Source: Gemmatimonadota bacterium
GTDB taxonomy: Bacteria > Gemmatimonadota > Gemmatimonadetes > Gemmatimonadales > GWC2-71-9
DNA length: 37,863 bases
NCBI GenBank assembly: GCA_003246755.1
Contig: QKDC01000175.1
Coordinates: 1-37,863 of the forward strand
Direction: 5' to 3'
In this document: in pieces, positions 1 to 7,770 of the stretch
Layout of the letters: each line of letters begins with the position of its first letter
Position numbering within the stretch: the first letter of the stretch is position 1
Translations under genes and position numbers: made by a program
The notes under the pieces: generated by a model
What the model saw: only the letters and a program-made list of their open reading frames with translations
What the model was told of the DNA's origin: nothing
Databases searched by the model: none

Positions 1-1
1 T

Positions 2-1045
2 GACACCTACCCCGTTTTGGCCGAGTTCCTCCGAGACCGTGGCGTCGCGACTGGCGGTTTTGTTGCCAATCGGTACTACGCGAACCGGGGTACGGGTCTG
101 GGACGTGGGTTTGCCGACTACTATGACTATCCGTTGTCTCTTGCTGAGGCCGCGCGAAGCACTTGGGTTGCAACCAAAACGGTGGGCCCAATCTGGACGT
201 GGCTGACAGGCCGGGTGATGACCACTCGGAAGGAGGCACCGACCGTCAACGCTGAGTTCTTGGGGTGGCTGGAGGGGGTAGGGCAGAGGCCGTTCTTTGC
301 TTTTCTGAACTACTTCGATGCACACGACCCATACCTACTGTTCGAAGACACTGAGGCCGTGCTCAACCAGGGCGACCCACCAGAGACGGTGGTTCAGGAA
401 GACGGCACATTGGAGCCACGCGAGAGGGAACTCGTTGAGGCCATGGACCGGTATGATACCGGCGTCGCCTTTATCGACCTCCATATCGGACGACTGCTTG
501 ACAGTCTCGAGGTCCTTGGGATTCTAGAGAACACCATAGTTGTCATCACGTCTGATCACGGTGAGCACTTTGGAGAGCGGGGAGTCGTCCAGCATTCCCG
601 GAGTCTCTACAGCCAACTGATCCGAGTGCCGTTGATCTTCATCTACCCACCGTCGGTCCCCTCCATTCGAGTGAAAGAAGCGGTCTCGCTCAACGAGGTT
701 GCGGCAACGATCATGGATCTGGTGGGTCTCGAAGACTCTCCGTTCCCCGGAGAGTCTCTTGCGAGGTTCTGGGGCCCTGGTGGGGACCACGTGCAACGTC
801 TTAGCCCGGCTCGCTCCGTGGCGTACCCCAATCCTTCTTGGGATGACCTCTCAGGTCCCATCCGTCATGGAAGCATGCGGTCAGTGGTGTTCGATCGCCT
901 CCACTACATCAAGACCGGAGACGGAACCGAGGAGCTGTTCGATCTCTTTGACGACCCGAGAGAGTTACACGACCTGTCCAGTGTGCCCGAGTGGGCAGAG
1001 GACATGGCCCGTCTGCGCTCCATGCTCGAGCCGCCTCCTCGGTAA
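2..1045 (+). CDS. Sulfatase, C-terminal part (5' end outside window)
   Basis: This is the C-terminal about 347 residues of a type I sulfatase (alkaline-phosphatase superfamily), which hydrolyses sulfate esters. The frame is open from base 2, so the gene starts upstream; the TTG at 17 is internal. The N-terminal formylglycine motif (CxPxR) is therefore not visible. What is visible is the core after it: the FDAHDPYL stretch near 315, the metal-binding TSDHGEHFGE motif near 550, and the HSRSLYSQLIRVPLIF segment that follows that motif in sulfatases. The end matches the usual sulfatase C-terminus, where a conserved region reads ELFDLFDDPRELHDL. A signal peptide, the precise substrate and an N-terminal partner gene cannot be judged. 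The next gene follows after 77 bases and has its own Shine-Dalgarno sequence. The family call is secure; substrate specificity is unknown. Confidence 0.9.
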   Translation, partial: DTYPVLAEFLRDRGVATGGFVANRYYANRGTGLGRGFADYYDYPLSLAEAARSTWVATKTVGPIWTWLTGRVMTTRKEAPTVNAEFLGWLEGVGQRPFFAFLNYFDAHDPYLLFEDTEAVLNQGDPPETVVQEDGTLEPRERELVEAMDRYDTGVAFIDLHIGRLLDSLEVLGILENTIVVITSDHGEHFGERGVVQHSRSLYSQLIRVPLIFIYPPSVPSIRVKEAVSLNEVAATIMDLVGLEDSPFPGESLARFWGPGGDHVQRLSPARSVAYPNPSWDDLSGPIRHGSMRSVVFDRLHYIKTGDGTEELFDLFDDPRELHDLSSVPEWAEDMARLRSMLEPPPR

Positions 1046-1122
1046 CCGATCTCGATACCTGAACGTCGATCGGGCGACCAACCTCGAACCGATATCCCAG
1101 CGACACCGTCACGGAGGACGAC

Positions 1123-2430
1123 ATGCAACGACGTGATGCAGTGAAGGCCATGGCCGCCGCGGTGGTCATTCCCCCCGCGTTCCGCTGGCAGGACCCCGCT
1201 TGGACCCAATGGCGTGTGAACGGAGAGCGCGTCAACCGCTTCATGAGCGAAATGGCGCCCATCGGTCGCTCCCCTGAAGGCCAGGTTCGCACCGGGTTCA
1301 GCGATGCGGTGATCGATGCCCGGCGCTACGCCACGGGTCTCATGCGCGGTGCCGGACTCGAGGTCGAGATCGACCCTGCGGGCAACATCATCGGGCGACG
1401 TGCGGGGTCGAGTGCCGACGCCAAGCCCATCCTCTTCGGCTCGCACGTCGACTCGGTCTTCAATGGCGGCAACTACGACGGGGCCACGGGGACCATGTGC
1501 GCCCTCGAAGTCGCCCACTCCCTCAACGATCAACGTTACCGGAACCGGCACCCTCTCTGGGTCACCATCTGGTGCGATGAAGAGCGTGGACTGACCGGAA
1601 GTCGTGGCTTCATTGGCCACATCACCACGGAGGATCTCGCACATCCTGATGCGGACGGAAGAACCCTCGCCGAGAACATCCGTCGGATCGGTGGCGACCC
1701 GGCCCGGGTGACCGCCTACCGCCACGAACCTGGAAGCATCGCGTGCTACCTCGAACTGCACATCGAGCAAGGAGGCATCCTCGACCGGACGGGGATCCAA
1801 ATCGGTGTCGTGGAGGGGATCGTCGGGATCATGTCGTGGGATGTCACCATTACGGGTTTTGCGAACCATTCCGGCACGACTCCGATGGACGAGCGGCGCA
1901 ACGCACTCCTCGCCGCCAGTGAACTCGCGCTGGCCGTCGATCGCATCGTCCGTGCGAGGCCCGGTCGGCAGGTTGGGACCGTCGGGCGTTTCACGGTCAA
2001 ACCAAGCGTCCAGAACATCGTCCCCGGCGAGGTGAGCCACAGTATCGAGCTGCGGGACCTCTCCATGGAAAAACTCGAGAGCCTCTGGGAGGAAATTCGC
2101 GCCGAGGGCGATCGCATCATGGAACGACGCGAAACCACATGGATCCACGAGCAACGACCCACCAACATTTCCGCGATTTCCACACCCGCCATCCGCGATG
2201 TGATCGCAGAATCGGCAGGCTCCCTCGGCCTCTCCACGCAGGTGATGCCCAGTGGAGCGGGACATGACGCGCAAGACCTGGCCAGGATCGGACCCATGGG
2301 GATGATTTTCGTGCCCTCGGTGGGGGGGATCAGTCACTCTCCCAAGGAGTTCACCAGGCCTGAGGACATCACCAACGGCGCGAATGTGCTACTGCAGACC
2401 GTGTTACGCCTCGATCAACGGCTCCCGTGA
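1123..2430 (+). CDS. Zn-dependent amidohydrolase, M20 family (hydantoinase/carbamoylase or allantoate amidohydrolase type)
   Basis: This is a 435-residue member of the amidase family that includes N-carbamoyl-L-amino-acid hydrolase, beta-ureidopropionase and allantoate amidohydrolase. These enzymes cleave N-carbamoyl or ureido groups with a two-metal centre. Visible metal-site motifs are GSHVDSV (H108), NYDG (D119), CDEERG (E153/E154), ELHIEQGG (H213) and the C-terminal GISHSPKEF histidine. The SGAGHDAQD motif near the end is also typical. The N-terminus carries a twin arginine followed by a short hydrophobic stretch (RRDAVKAMAAAVVIPP), which suggests Tat export; this is unusual because most relatives are cytoplasmic. 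The ATG at 1123 is supported by GGAGG six bases upstream. The substrate cannot be chosen from sequence alone. The aminotransferase downstream would fit amino-acid release from carbamoylated substrates, but that is inference. Confidence 0.9.
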   Translation: MQRRDAVKAMAAAVVIPPAFRWQDPAWTQWRVNGERVNRFMSEMAPIGRSPEGQVRTGFSDAVIDARRYATGLMRGAGLEVEIDPAGNIIGRRAGSSADAKPILFGSHVDSVFNGGNYDGATGTMCALEVAHSLNDQRYRNRHPLWVTIWCDEERGLTGSRGFIGHITTEDLAHPDADGRTLAENIRRIGGDPARVTAYRHEPGSIACYLELHIEQGGILDRTGIQIGVVEGIVGIMSWDVTITGFANHSGTTPMDERRNALLAASELALAVDRIVRARPGRQVGTVGRFTVKPSVQNIVPGEVSHSIELRDLSMEKLESLWEEIRAEGDRIMERRETTWIHEQRPTNISAISTPAIRDVIAESAGSLGLSTQVMPSGAGHDAQDLARIGPMGMIFVPSVGGISHSPKEFTRPEDITNGANVLLQTVLRLDQRLP

Positions 2431-2480
2431 ACCAGCCAGGGGACTCCGCTGCCACCCTAGGACGGAAGCCGCTCCGGGAC

Positions 2481-2486
2481 TACAAT
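2481..2486 (+). promoter_or_regulatory. Candidate -10 box for leaderless aminotransferase transcript
   Basis: TACAAT lies five bases before the ATG at 2492, and no Shine-Dalgarno sequence is present. A TANNNT box 5-7 bases before a start codon is the known pattern for leaderless mRNAs in several phyla. The -35 region is poor (TAGGAC, 17-base spacer). Confidence 0.4.
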
Positions 2487-2491
2487 CCGGC

Positions 2492-3826
2492 ATGACTCAC
2501 GGTGCCATGAAGGACCTGGAACGCCTCCGGTATGCCACGATGCCTACCAAGGAGAATGCGTTCTCCGGTACGGCCCGGGGGATGCAAGGCTCGGAGGTTC
2601 TCCGCATCGCCGCCGAGGTCCGAAAGCTCCTCTCTGAAGGCCGACCACTCTGCAACCTGACAGTCGGCGATTTCGATCCGAGACAATTCCCGGTACCGGA
2701 CGCCCTCCGCGAACAGGCCATCGCGGCCTTCGAGCGTGGAGAGACGAACTACCCTCCCTCGGAGGGGCTGCCAGCTCTGCGTGAGGCGATCGTTGCCTAC
2801 GTGGCCCGCGAGCAAGGGACCGCGTATCCGATCGAGTCGGTTCTCGTGGCGTCCGGAGTCCGCCCCCTGATGTATGCCGCATGTCGTGCACTCCTCGATC
2901 CCGGCGATGAATTGGTGTTCGGGGTGCCATCATGGAACATGAATCACTATGCCTGGCTGACGCAGGCCCGCGCGGTTCCGCTCATGACCGTCGCGGAGCA
3001 CGCCTTTCACCCGACCCTCGATCTCATTCGTCCTCACCTGAACTCGGCCACCGTCGTTCATCTCTGCTCACCCGCGAATCCGACCGGGACGATGATGTCG
3101 GTCGAAGAACTGGAGCGGATTACAACCGCGATCGTCGAAGAAAACCAACGACGCATTGGGGAGGGCCGGCGGGCGCTGTTCCTGTTGTACGATCAGGTCT
3201 ACGGTGGGTTGGTTCATGGAGCGGCGGGCCACGCGAATCCGGTGGGTCTTGTCCCCGAAGTTGCCCCATGGACGGTCTGCCTCGATGGGATCTCGAAGAT
3301 GTTCGCCGCGACCGGCCTTCGGGTGGGATGGTCGTTGGCGGCTCCCGCCGTCAGTGTCGTGATGCGTGATCTGCTCGCGCACGTGGGCGCCTGGGCCCCC
3401 CGACCGGAACAGGTCGCGACCTCGAAGTTGTTGGGTGACGAGCCGGCGGTCGAGGCATTCAGGGTTGTCATGAATGCGGGGATCAAGAGCCGTCTGGACA
3501 CCCTCTGCGAGGGCTTCACGGCGCTCCGCAGCGCGGGATATCCGGTCGACTGGGTTCGGCCCGAAGGCGCCATCTATCTCTCCATCCGTCTCGATCTCGT
3601 CGGACGCACCGTCGACGGGAGGCAGATCACCTCCAACGAAGATGTCCGGTACCTCCTGCTCGAACAGGCAGGCTTTGCGGTCGTGCCTTTTCAGGCCTTC
3701 GGTCTCGAAGGCGAGACCGGGTGGTTTCGAGCCTCGGTCGGCGCCGTCTCCCTCGGCGATATCGGTGATGCCTTCCCTCGGATCCAGGCACTCCTGGATC
3801 GCTGCCAGCCGTCGGAGACAAACTGA
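2492..3826 (+). CDS. PLP-dependent aminotransferase, class I/II
   Basis: This is a cytoplasmic fold-type I aminotransferase of about 444 residues that moves an amino group between an amino acid and a 2-oxo acid. Visible family signatures are the N-terminal NLTVGDFDP and TNYPPSEGLPALREAI segments, the nucleotide-like SPANPTG loop that holds PLP, LLYDQVYGGL with the conserved Asp/Tyr, and SKMFAATGLRVGW with the PLP-binding lysine. The frame is open upstream to an ATG at 2384, but that start lies inside the preceding gene. I prefer ATG 2492, which sits five bases after a TACAAT box; 2507 and 2540 are alternatives. The stop codon shares its last base with the ATG of galE, so the two are translationally coupled. 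Substrate is not identifiable; aspartate-, alanine- or aromatic-type enzymes all share these motifs. Confidence 0.88.
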   Translation: MTHGAMKDLERLRYATMPTKENAFSGTARGMQGSEVLRIAAEVRKLLSEGRPLCNLTVGDFDPRQFPVPDALREQAIAAFERGETNYPPSEGLPALREAIVAYVAREQGTAYPIESVLVASGVRPLMYAACRALLDPGDELVFGVPSWNMNHYAWLTQARAVPLMTVAEHAFHPTLDLIRPHLNSATVVHLCSPANPTGTMMSVEELERITTAIVEENQRRIGEGRRALFLLYDQVYGGLVHGAAGHANPVGLVPEVAPWTVCLDGISKMFAATGLRVGWSLAAPAVSVVMRDLLAHVGAWAPRPEQVATSKLLGDEPAVEAFRVVMNAGIKSRLDTLCEGFTALRSAGYPVDWVRPEGAIYLSIRLDLVGRTVDGRQITSNEDVRYLLLEQAGFAVVPFQAFGLEGETGWFRASVGAVSLGDIGDAFPRIQALLDRCQPSETN

Positions 3827-4839
3827 TGCGCGTACTGGTCACTGGTGGAGCGGGCTACGTCGGCAGCCACACGAGCCTAGTACTTCTGGAAGCGGGACAC
3901 GATGTCGTCATGGTCGACAACCTTTCCAACAGCTCGCGTTCAGCGGTCGAACGTGTCGAGGAGCTCGCGGGGAAGTCGGTGGAGTTTCACCAGGTCGACA
4001 TTCTGGATCGCGACGGGCTCGATCGGATCTTTGACGAGGCTCCGATCGAAGCCGTTCTGCACTTCGCCGGCCTCAAGGCGGTCGGGGAGTCGGTGGAGCA
4101 GCCGCTTCGGTACTTCCACAACAATGTCGGCGGTACGGTCGTGCTCTGTGAGGCGATGCGGAGTGCGGGAGTGCGTACGCTGGTCTTCAGCTCGTCGTGC
4201 ACCGTGTACGGCGACCCCCATACCGTTCCGATCACCGAGGAGTTTCCGCTCTCCGCGGCCAACCCCTACGGCCGGTCGAAGTTGATGATCGAAGAAATCC
4301 TCCGTGACCTCAGGATCTCCGACCCCGAGTGGCGGATAGCGATTCTGCGATACTTCAATCCCGTCGGTGCGCACGAGAGTGGACGGATCGGTGAGTCACC
4401 CAATGGCATTCCCAACAACCTGCTTCCCTACATTGGCCAGGTCGCCGTCGGCAGGCTCCCCGAACTTCAGGTCTACGGCGGGGACTACCCGACGCCGGAC
4501 GGCACGGGGGTTCGGGACTACGTCCATGTGATGGATCTGGCGGTGGGTCACGTCAAAGCACTCGACCGCCTCGCGGAGGGGCCGGGCGTGGTGACCTACA
4601 ACCTCGGCACCGGACAAGGACACACCGTCCTCGAGATGGTGAAGGCCTTCGAACGGGTCTCGGGTCGACCGGTTCCCTATCGTATCGTCGATCGGCGCCC
4701 CGGCGACATCGCCACCGCCTGGGCCGATCCCTCGCTCGCCGCGCGGGAACTCCGGTGGACGGCCGAGCGGGATCTCGACCAAATGTGCCGGGATGCCTGG
4801 CGCTGGCAGGAGGCCAATCCCCAAGGGTTCGCGGACTGA
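3826..4839 (+). CDS. galE: UDP-glucose 4-epimerase
   Basis: This is a 337-residue extended short-chain dehydrogenase/reductase that interconverts UDP-glucose and UDP-galactose for the Leloir pathway and for surface polysaccharides. The NAD-binding TGGAGYVGSH motif is at residues 6-15, the VDNLSNSS segment follows the second strand, the active-site Ser lies in SSSCTVYG (near 122-124), and the catalytic YxxxK is Y148-K152. The C-terminal DGTGVRDYVHVMDLA stretch is characteristic of GalE. The length is normal for the family. One small oddity is Cys in SSCTVYG, where Ala is more common. Its ATG overlaps the aminotransferase stop by one base, an unusual partner, so expression probably depends on that gene. 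UDP-GlcNAc epimerase activity cannot be excluded. Confidence 0.93.
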   Translation: MRVLVTGGAGYVGSHTSLVLLEAGHDVVMVDNLSNSSRSAVERVEELAGKSVEFHQVDILDRDGLDRIFDEAPIEAVLHFAGLKAVGESVEQPLRYFHNNVGGTVVLCEAMRSAGVRTLVFSSSCTVYGDPHTVPITEEFPLSAANPYGRSKLMIEEILRDLRISDPEWRIAILRYFNPVGAHESGRIGESPNGIPNNLLPYIGQVAVGRLPELQVYGGDYPTPDGTGVRDYVHVMDLAVGHVKALDRLAEGPGVVTYNLGTGQGHTVLEMVKAFERVSGRPVPYRIVDRRPGDIATAWADPSLAARELRWTAERDLDQMCRDAWRWQEANPQGFAD

Positions 4840-4896
4840 GTCGTCGCCCTGAACCTCGCGGTCAGGTGCCGCGAGTTGCTGGGTAGCCGAAGCGAG

Positions 4897-4933
4897 AATA
4901 AATAATAATGTGGTATTCCACAAAATATTTATT
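4897..4933. promoter_or_regulatory. 37-bp AT-rich concentric dyad, probable operator of the HTH gene
   Basis: Outer arms AATAAATA (4897-4904) and TATTTATT (4926-4933) are exact reverse complements. Inside them TGTGG (4909-4913) and CCACA (4918-4922) are also exact, with a TATT centre. The two dyads share a centre to within half a base. The block is strikingly AT-rich against its surroundings and sits directly upstream of the regulator at 4945, overlapping its likely promoter. Autoregulation is inferred. A terminator for galE is less likely because the GC stem is only five bases and no T run follows. Confidence 0.6.
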
Positions 4934-4938
4934 ACTTT
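4933..4938 (+). promoter_or_regulatory. Candidate -10 box of the HTH gene (leaderless)
   Basis: TACTTT lies six bases before the ATG at 4945 and touches the right arm of the dyad. No Shine-Dalgarno sequence is seen before the ATG, so transcript and reading frame may start together. The dyad centre would fall in the -35/spacer region, where a repressor could block RNA polymerase. Confidence 0.4.
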
Positions 4939-4944
4939 CGTTCC

Positions 4945-5622
4945 ATGCCTCCGAATCGCCCATCGGCGGGCCGCCCGAAGGGACGACTCCCACCCGCTCG
5001 CAAGCTCATCACGCGTCGCGTTCGTTCACTGGTCAACGAGGCACATCTCGGCAACCTGAGTGAGGCCGCGCGCCACACCGGTTTGCCCTACGGCACGGTA
5101 CGCGACCTCTTCCTCGGCCGAACCACCACGCCAGGTCTCGACACCCTGGTGGTCCTGGCACGAGCGTACGATCTCACCCCCAACTGGTTCATCGATCAAA
5201 CCTCGAACGAGCGCCCGGGGATGGCACTCGAAACCTCGTTGCCACCGGATCCCGAGTACCGTCGAGGAAGCGAAGGACGCCGCTTCACCATTCCACTCGC
5301 GGCCTGGCCACTCGCCCGACTCATCCTCCTCTTCGAAGACTATCTGCCGACGCTTCCCGCTTCTCCCGATCGCCCGTTGATTGGTGCGCAGAACGACCGC
5401 GCACGCATCCGGCAGACCCTCGTGGTCTTCTTGTTGAGACCGCTCATGGATGGGCAGCGATTTGGGTACACACGGGTGCTGGGGGCCGACCCACCGTTTC
5501 GTGGAACGGAGCGAGCCGACGAGGCTCAACGAGCCGCGTGGGTTGCGACTCTGCGGGCGCTCGGGAGTTTCTGGGAGCGTGCCTTGAGCGACTTGATTGG
5601 CGCTGCCGAAGCGGTCAGGTGA
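4945..5622 (+). CDS. Helix-turn-helix (XRE-like) transcriptional regulator with unknown C-terminal domain
   Basis: This is a 225-residue protein. Residues about 22-88 resemble a Cro/C1-type HTH: LSEAARHTGLPYGTVRDLFLGR supplies the two helices, followed by the TPGLDTLVVLARAYDLTPNWFI segment common in XRE proteins. The first 20 residues are rich in Pro, Arg and Lys and may contact DNA backbone. The C-terminal 130 residues (helical, with FTIPLAAWPLARLILLFEDYL and a basic middle) match no domain I recognise and probably bind a ligand or form dimers. It follows a 37-bp dyad that is a likely autoregulatory site. It ends six bases from the convergent CopD stop, so it could regulate the copper block, but nothing in the sequence proves this. 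The ATG start is fixed by the promoter context. Confidence 0.75.
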   Translation: MPPNRPSAGRPKGRLPPARKLITRRVRSLVNEAHLGNLSEAARHTGLPYGTVRDLFLGRTTTPGLDTLVVLARAYDLTPNWFIDQTSNERPGMALETSLPPDPEYRRGSEGRRFTIPLAAWPLARLILLFEDYLPTLPASPDRPLIGAQNDRARIRQTLVVFLLRPLMDGQRFGYTRVLGADPPFRGTERADEAQRAAWVATLRALGSFWERALSDLIGAAEAVR

Positions 5623-5628
5623 AGGGGG

Positions 5629-6507
5629 CTATTCCTCGCCCGGCATCGGTTGTGAAACCAGGATGGCAGTCACCAAGAGCACCACCACGGCAAACCCCAA
5701 CTCGAGCATGCTCGACTTGGCGATGCGATTCGCGCCCTCGGGACGGCCGAGTGTTGGCTTGACCACCTTCCAGTTGTGCCGGCCGAGGGCGGCGACACCG
5801 CCCAACACGAGGAGCTTGAGTGTGAGGGTCCTGCCGTACCTGCTCCCCCACAGGGCGGTGACCGACCAGTCGAGATAGCGCAGAGCGAGGATGCTTCCGG
5901 CGACAACGACGATTGTGGCGCCTCCCAGAGCGATCGGATGGAAGGCGTTCACGAGCCGGCTCACCGTCGTGCCCCTGTGCTCGGGGTCGAGGCCACTCAA
6001 GGCGGGCAAACCGACCACGACCAGCGTGGCCAAGGTGCCCAGCCAGACACCGGCACCGAGGACGTGGAGGACATCGAGTGGGTAGCCCCACGCCCCTGCC
6101 TGCTCGGCGCCAGTGGCGTGCCCGGTGAGAGGTGCCGCCAGGGCCACCGCGCTGGCCCCCGCGACGGCGAGCACCCACCCCACCGCCGGGCGGAGCAACA
6201 CGACCCCGAAGCCCAGGGTGGCGAGGAGACCTCCGACGATCTGGGCGGTCCACCCTTCCCCCCAACTCGTGCTGCGAACGATCGTGCTCAGCAACTCCCA
6301 GGTGACCGGCTCCCCGGGATCGACGAAAGACCCAGCCTGTGCCACGACCTTGGCGAGGAGTCCCGCCACCAAGCTCGCGGATGCCAGGAGCCCGAGCCAG
6401 GCCGTCCGGCGGTCCGATGCGTTGGCGACCTCGGGGGCGGCGTGGTGGAAGACACGTTGCAGACCGACCCTGAAGCCGCAGGCCCCCAACACGAGAAGGG
6501 TCGCCAT
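5629..6507 (-). CDS. copD: Copper resistance/transport membrane protein, CopD family
   Basis: This is a polytopic inner-membrane protein of 292 residues from the first canonical start, with about eight hydrophobic segments. CopD-family proteins move copper across the cytoplasmic membrane, usually with a periplasmic CopC partner. Family marks are the LDVLHVLGAGVWLGTLATLVV segment with its conserved His and Trp, VNAFHPIALGGATIVVVAG with a second His, and GSRYGRTLTLKLLVLGGVAALG near the C-terminus. The first ATG (6507) falls inside the first membrane helix. In-frame codons upstream encode IEVLGIVSRWVAF, which completes that helix, and an AGGGGAG Shine-Dalgarno-like sequence lies eight bases before an ATC codon at 6546. 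The true product may therefore be about 305 residues. It lies 58 bases downstream of copC from the canonical start (19 from the ATC) and is probably cotranscribed. Confidence 0.87.
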   Translation of the reverse strand: MATLLVLGACGFRVGLQRVFHHAAPEVANASDRRTAWLGLLASASLVAGLLAKVVAQAGSFVDPGEPVTWELLSTIVRSTSWGEGWTAQIVGGLLATLGFGVVLLRPAVGWVLAVAGASAVALAAPLTGHATGAEQAGAWGYPLDVLHVLGAGVWLGTLATLVVVGLPALSGLDPEHRGTTVSRLVNAFHPIALGGATIVVVAGSILALRYLDWSVTALWGSRYGRTLTLKLLVLGGVAALGRHNWKVVKPTLGRPEGANRIAKSSMLELGFAVVVLLVTAILVSQPMPGEE

Positions 6508-6565
6508 GAAGGCGACCCACCGCGAGACTATGCCGAGGACCTCGATGGCTCCCGCTCCCCTCGGT

Positions 6566-6970
6566 CTAGGGCTTCAAAGTGAAGGAGTACTTCCCACGGA
6601 TCACGTGGCCGTCTTTCCCTGACGTCTTCCATTCCACCGTGAATGTTCCGGGGCTCACGGATCCCGTGACTGGTGCAGACACCGACTTGGGGTCCTCGGC
6701 TTTCCGAAGTTTGCCCAATGCCACCTTCGCATCGTCGGCACCCTTCAACGTGATGCTGGAGAGCACCAGTTCGGGTTCCTCGGCAAACCAGAGCTGAATC
6801 GTCTTAGGCGCCTGGGTGATGACCTCGTCCTTTTCTGGCAGGCTCTTGGTGAGTCGATTGTGGAAGATCCATCCCGATGTCGTCAGGACCAGAACCAGAA
6901 GCACCAAGATGTTTCTGAGCCTGTGCGAGCCGAAAGCCTTCACCGTCGTGTTCCTCACCTTCACTGTCAT
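6566..6970 (-). CDS. copC: CopC-domain copper-binding protein
   Basis: This is a 134-residue exported or membrane-anchored protein of the CopC family, which binds Cu(II) in the periplasm and hands it to CopD. A hydrophobic segment (residues 20-33) precedes H37, which corresponds to the N-terminal histidine of mature CopC proteins. The C-terminal DGHVIRGKYSFTL motif supplies D120 and H122 of the usual Cu(II) site, and LTKSLPEKDEVI and LWFAEEPEL match the beta-sandwich core. The methionine-rich Cu(I) loop of plasmid CopC is absent. The frame continues upstream to 7102 without homology; I chose ATG 6970 because GGGAGG precedes it and the signal segment begins shortly after. It lies between the SCO1-like gene and copD in one probable operon. 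Confidence 0.88.
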   Translation of the reverse strand: MTVKVRNTTVKAFGSHRLRNILVLLVLVLTTSGWIFHNRLTKSLPEKDEVITQAPKTIQLWFAEEPELVLSSITLKGADDAKVALGKLRKAEDPKSVSAPVTGSVSPGTFTVEWKTSGKDGHVIRGKYSFTLKP

Positions 6971-7022
6971 GTCCCTCCCGTTGCGAGTGCGACCTGCCGG
7001 TCGGCGCTGCCGTAATGTAATC

Positions 7023-7670
7023 CTACTCTGGCCAGCCGTTGACCAGGATCGGGATGTCATTGGCCCAGTCCGGCTGTCGGATTCCGAAGGGATAGATGAC
7101 ATGCGCGAGGTTGTCGGTGGTATAGGCGATGACCTGGGCGGCGTGAGAGACAGTATAGGCAGATGGGTCGGACACCTCAGCGGAGTCTCTCATCGCCGGG
7201 AGCACACCTGCGGCGCGCTGGGCTCGGACGATCTCCTCCAGTGAACCGGTGAGACCAATGAATTCTGGATGAAACCCACCCAGCCATTCCCGGAGTCTCT
7301 CGATCGTGTCGCGCTCAGGATCGGTCGTGACGAACACGACCTTGACCTTGGACGTCACCTCCGATGGTAGTCCCTTCAGCACCTTACTGATGTTCGACAT
7401 GTGCACTGGGCAGACATCGGGGCAGTGCGTGTAGCCGAAGAAGAGCAGCGTCAGAAAGCCCTCTGTGTCCGCCCGCAGGTCGAAAGACGTCCCATCCAGA
7501 GCGGTGAGCGTGAAGTCGGGTTTTGGTGCGGGCACGCCGACCAGCACGCCATGGATTTGCCCTGTCGCCGCCGTTACAGCAGGCGTGGGGTGCTCCGCGA
7601 CAGGTGTCTCGTCGACATGATCCTGCTGGGTACAGCCTATGAGCAGCAACAACGGCAGAAACTTCTTCAT
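7023..7670 (-). CDS. SCO1/SenC-family copper chaperone lipoprotein
   Basis: This is a 215-residue thioredoxin-fold protein that delivers copper to the CuA centre of cytochrome c oxidase or acts as a periplasmic thiol reductant. A type II signal peptide with lipobox LLIGC makes C13 the lipid-modified residue, so the protein should be membrane-tethered. The copper-binding CPDVC is at C83-C87, and the conserved histidine is H176 in YTVSHAAQVIAY. The block TTDPERDTIERLREWL is typical. The frame extends upstream to 7724, but ATG 7670 starts a clean lipoprotein signal. No strong Shine-Dalgarno is visible. It is the first gene of the minus-strand copper block and is divergent from the alkaline phosphatase. 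No copper-responsive operator was recognised. Confidence 0.92.
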   Translation of the reverse strand: MKKFLPLLLLIGCTQQDHVDETPVAEHPTPAVTAATGQIHGVLVGVPAPKPDFTLTALDGTSFDLRADTEGFLTLLFFGYTHCPDVCPVHMSNISKVLKGLPSEVTSKVKVVFVTTDPERDTIERLREWLGGFHPEFIGLTGSLEEIVRAQRAAGVLPAMRDSAEVSDPSAYTVSHAAQVIAYTTDNLAHVIYPFGIRQPDWANDIPILVNGWPE

Positions 7671-7735
7671 GAGAATCGTTCTTTCGTCTGAGCGGCAGGA
7701 AAGTGGTTCTCCCGTCGCGGGCAATCAAGCCCTGT

Positions 7736-7765
7736 CTGGCAATGATTCGCGGCTCACGATACCAT
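7736..7765 (+). promoter_or_regulatory. Candidate promoter of the alkaline phosphatase gene
   Basis: CTGGCA (7736-7741, four of six matches to TTGACA), an 18-base spacer and TACCAT (7760-7765) end five bases before the ATG at 7771. With no Shine-Dalgarno, this again fits a leaderless transcript. No Pho box was recognised. Confidence 0.4.
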
Positions 7766-7770
7766 TCTGC

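Noticed and set aside
1046-1073. CCGATC/GATCGG inverted repeat after the sulfatase
   Set aside because: Six-base arms with a 16-base loop and no T run; not convincing as a terminator.
904-2337. Open frame of 477 codons on the minus strand opposite the amidohydrolase
   Set aside because: Same reason: a compositional shadow of a gene with complete catalytic motifs on the plus strand.
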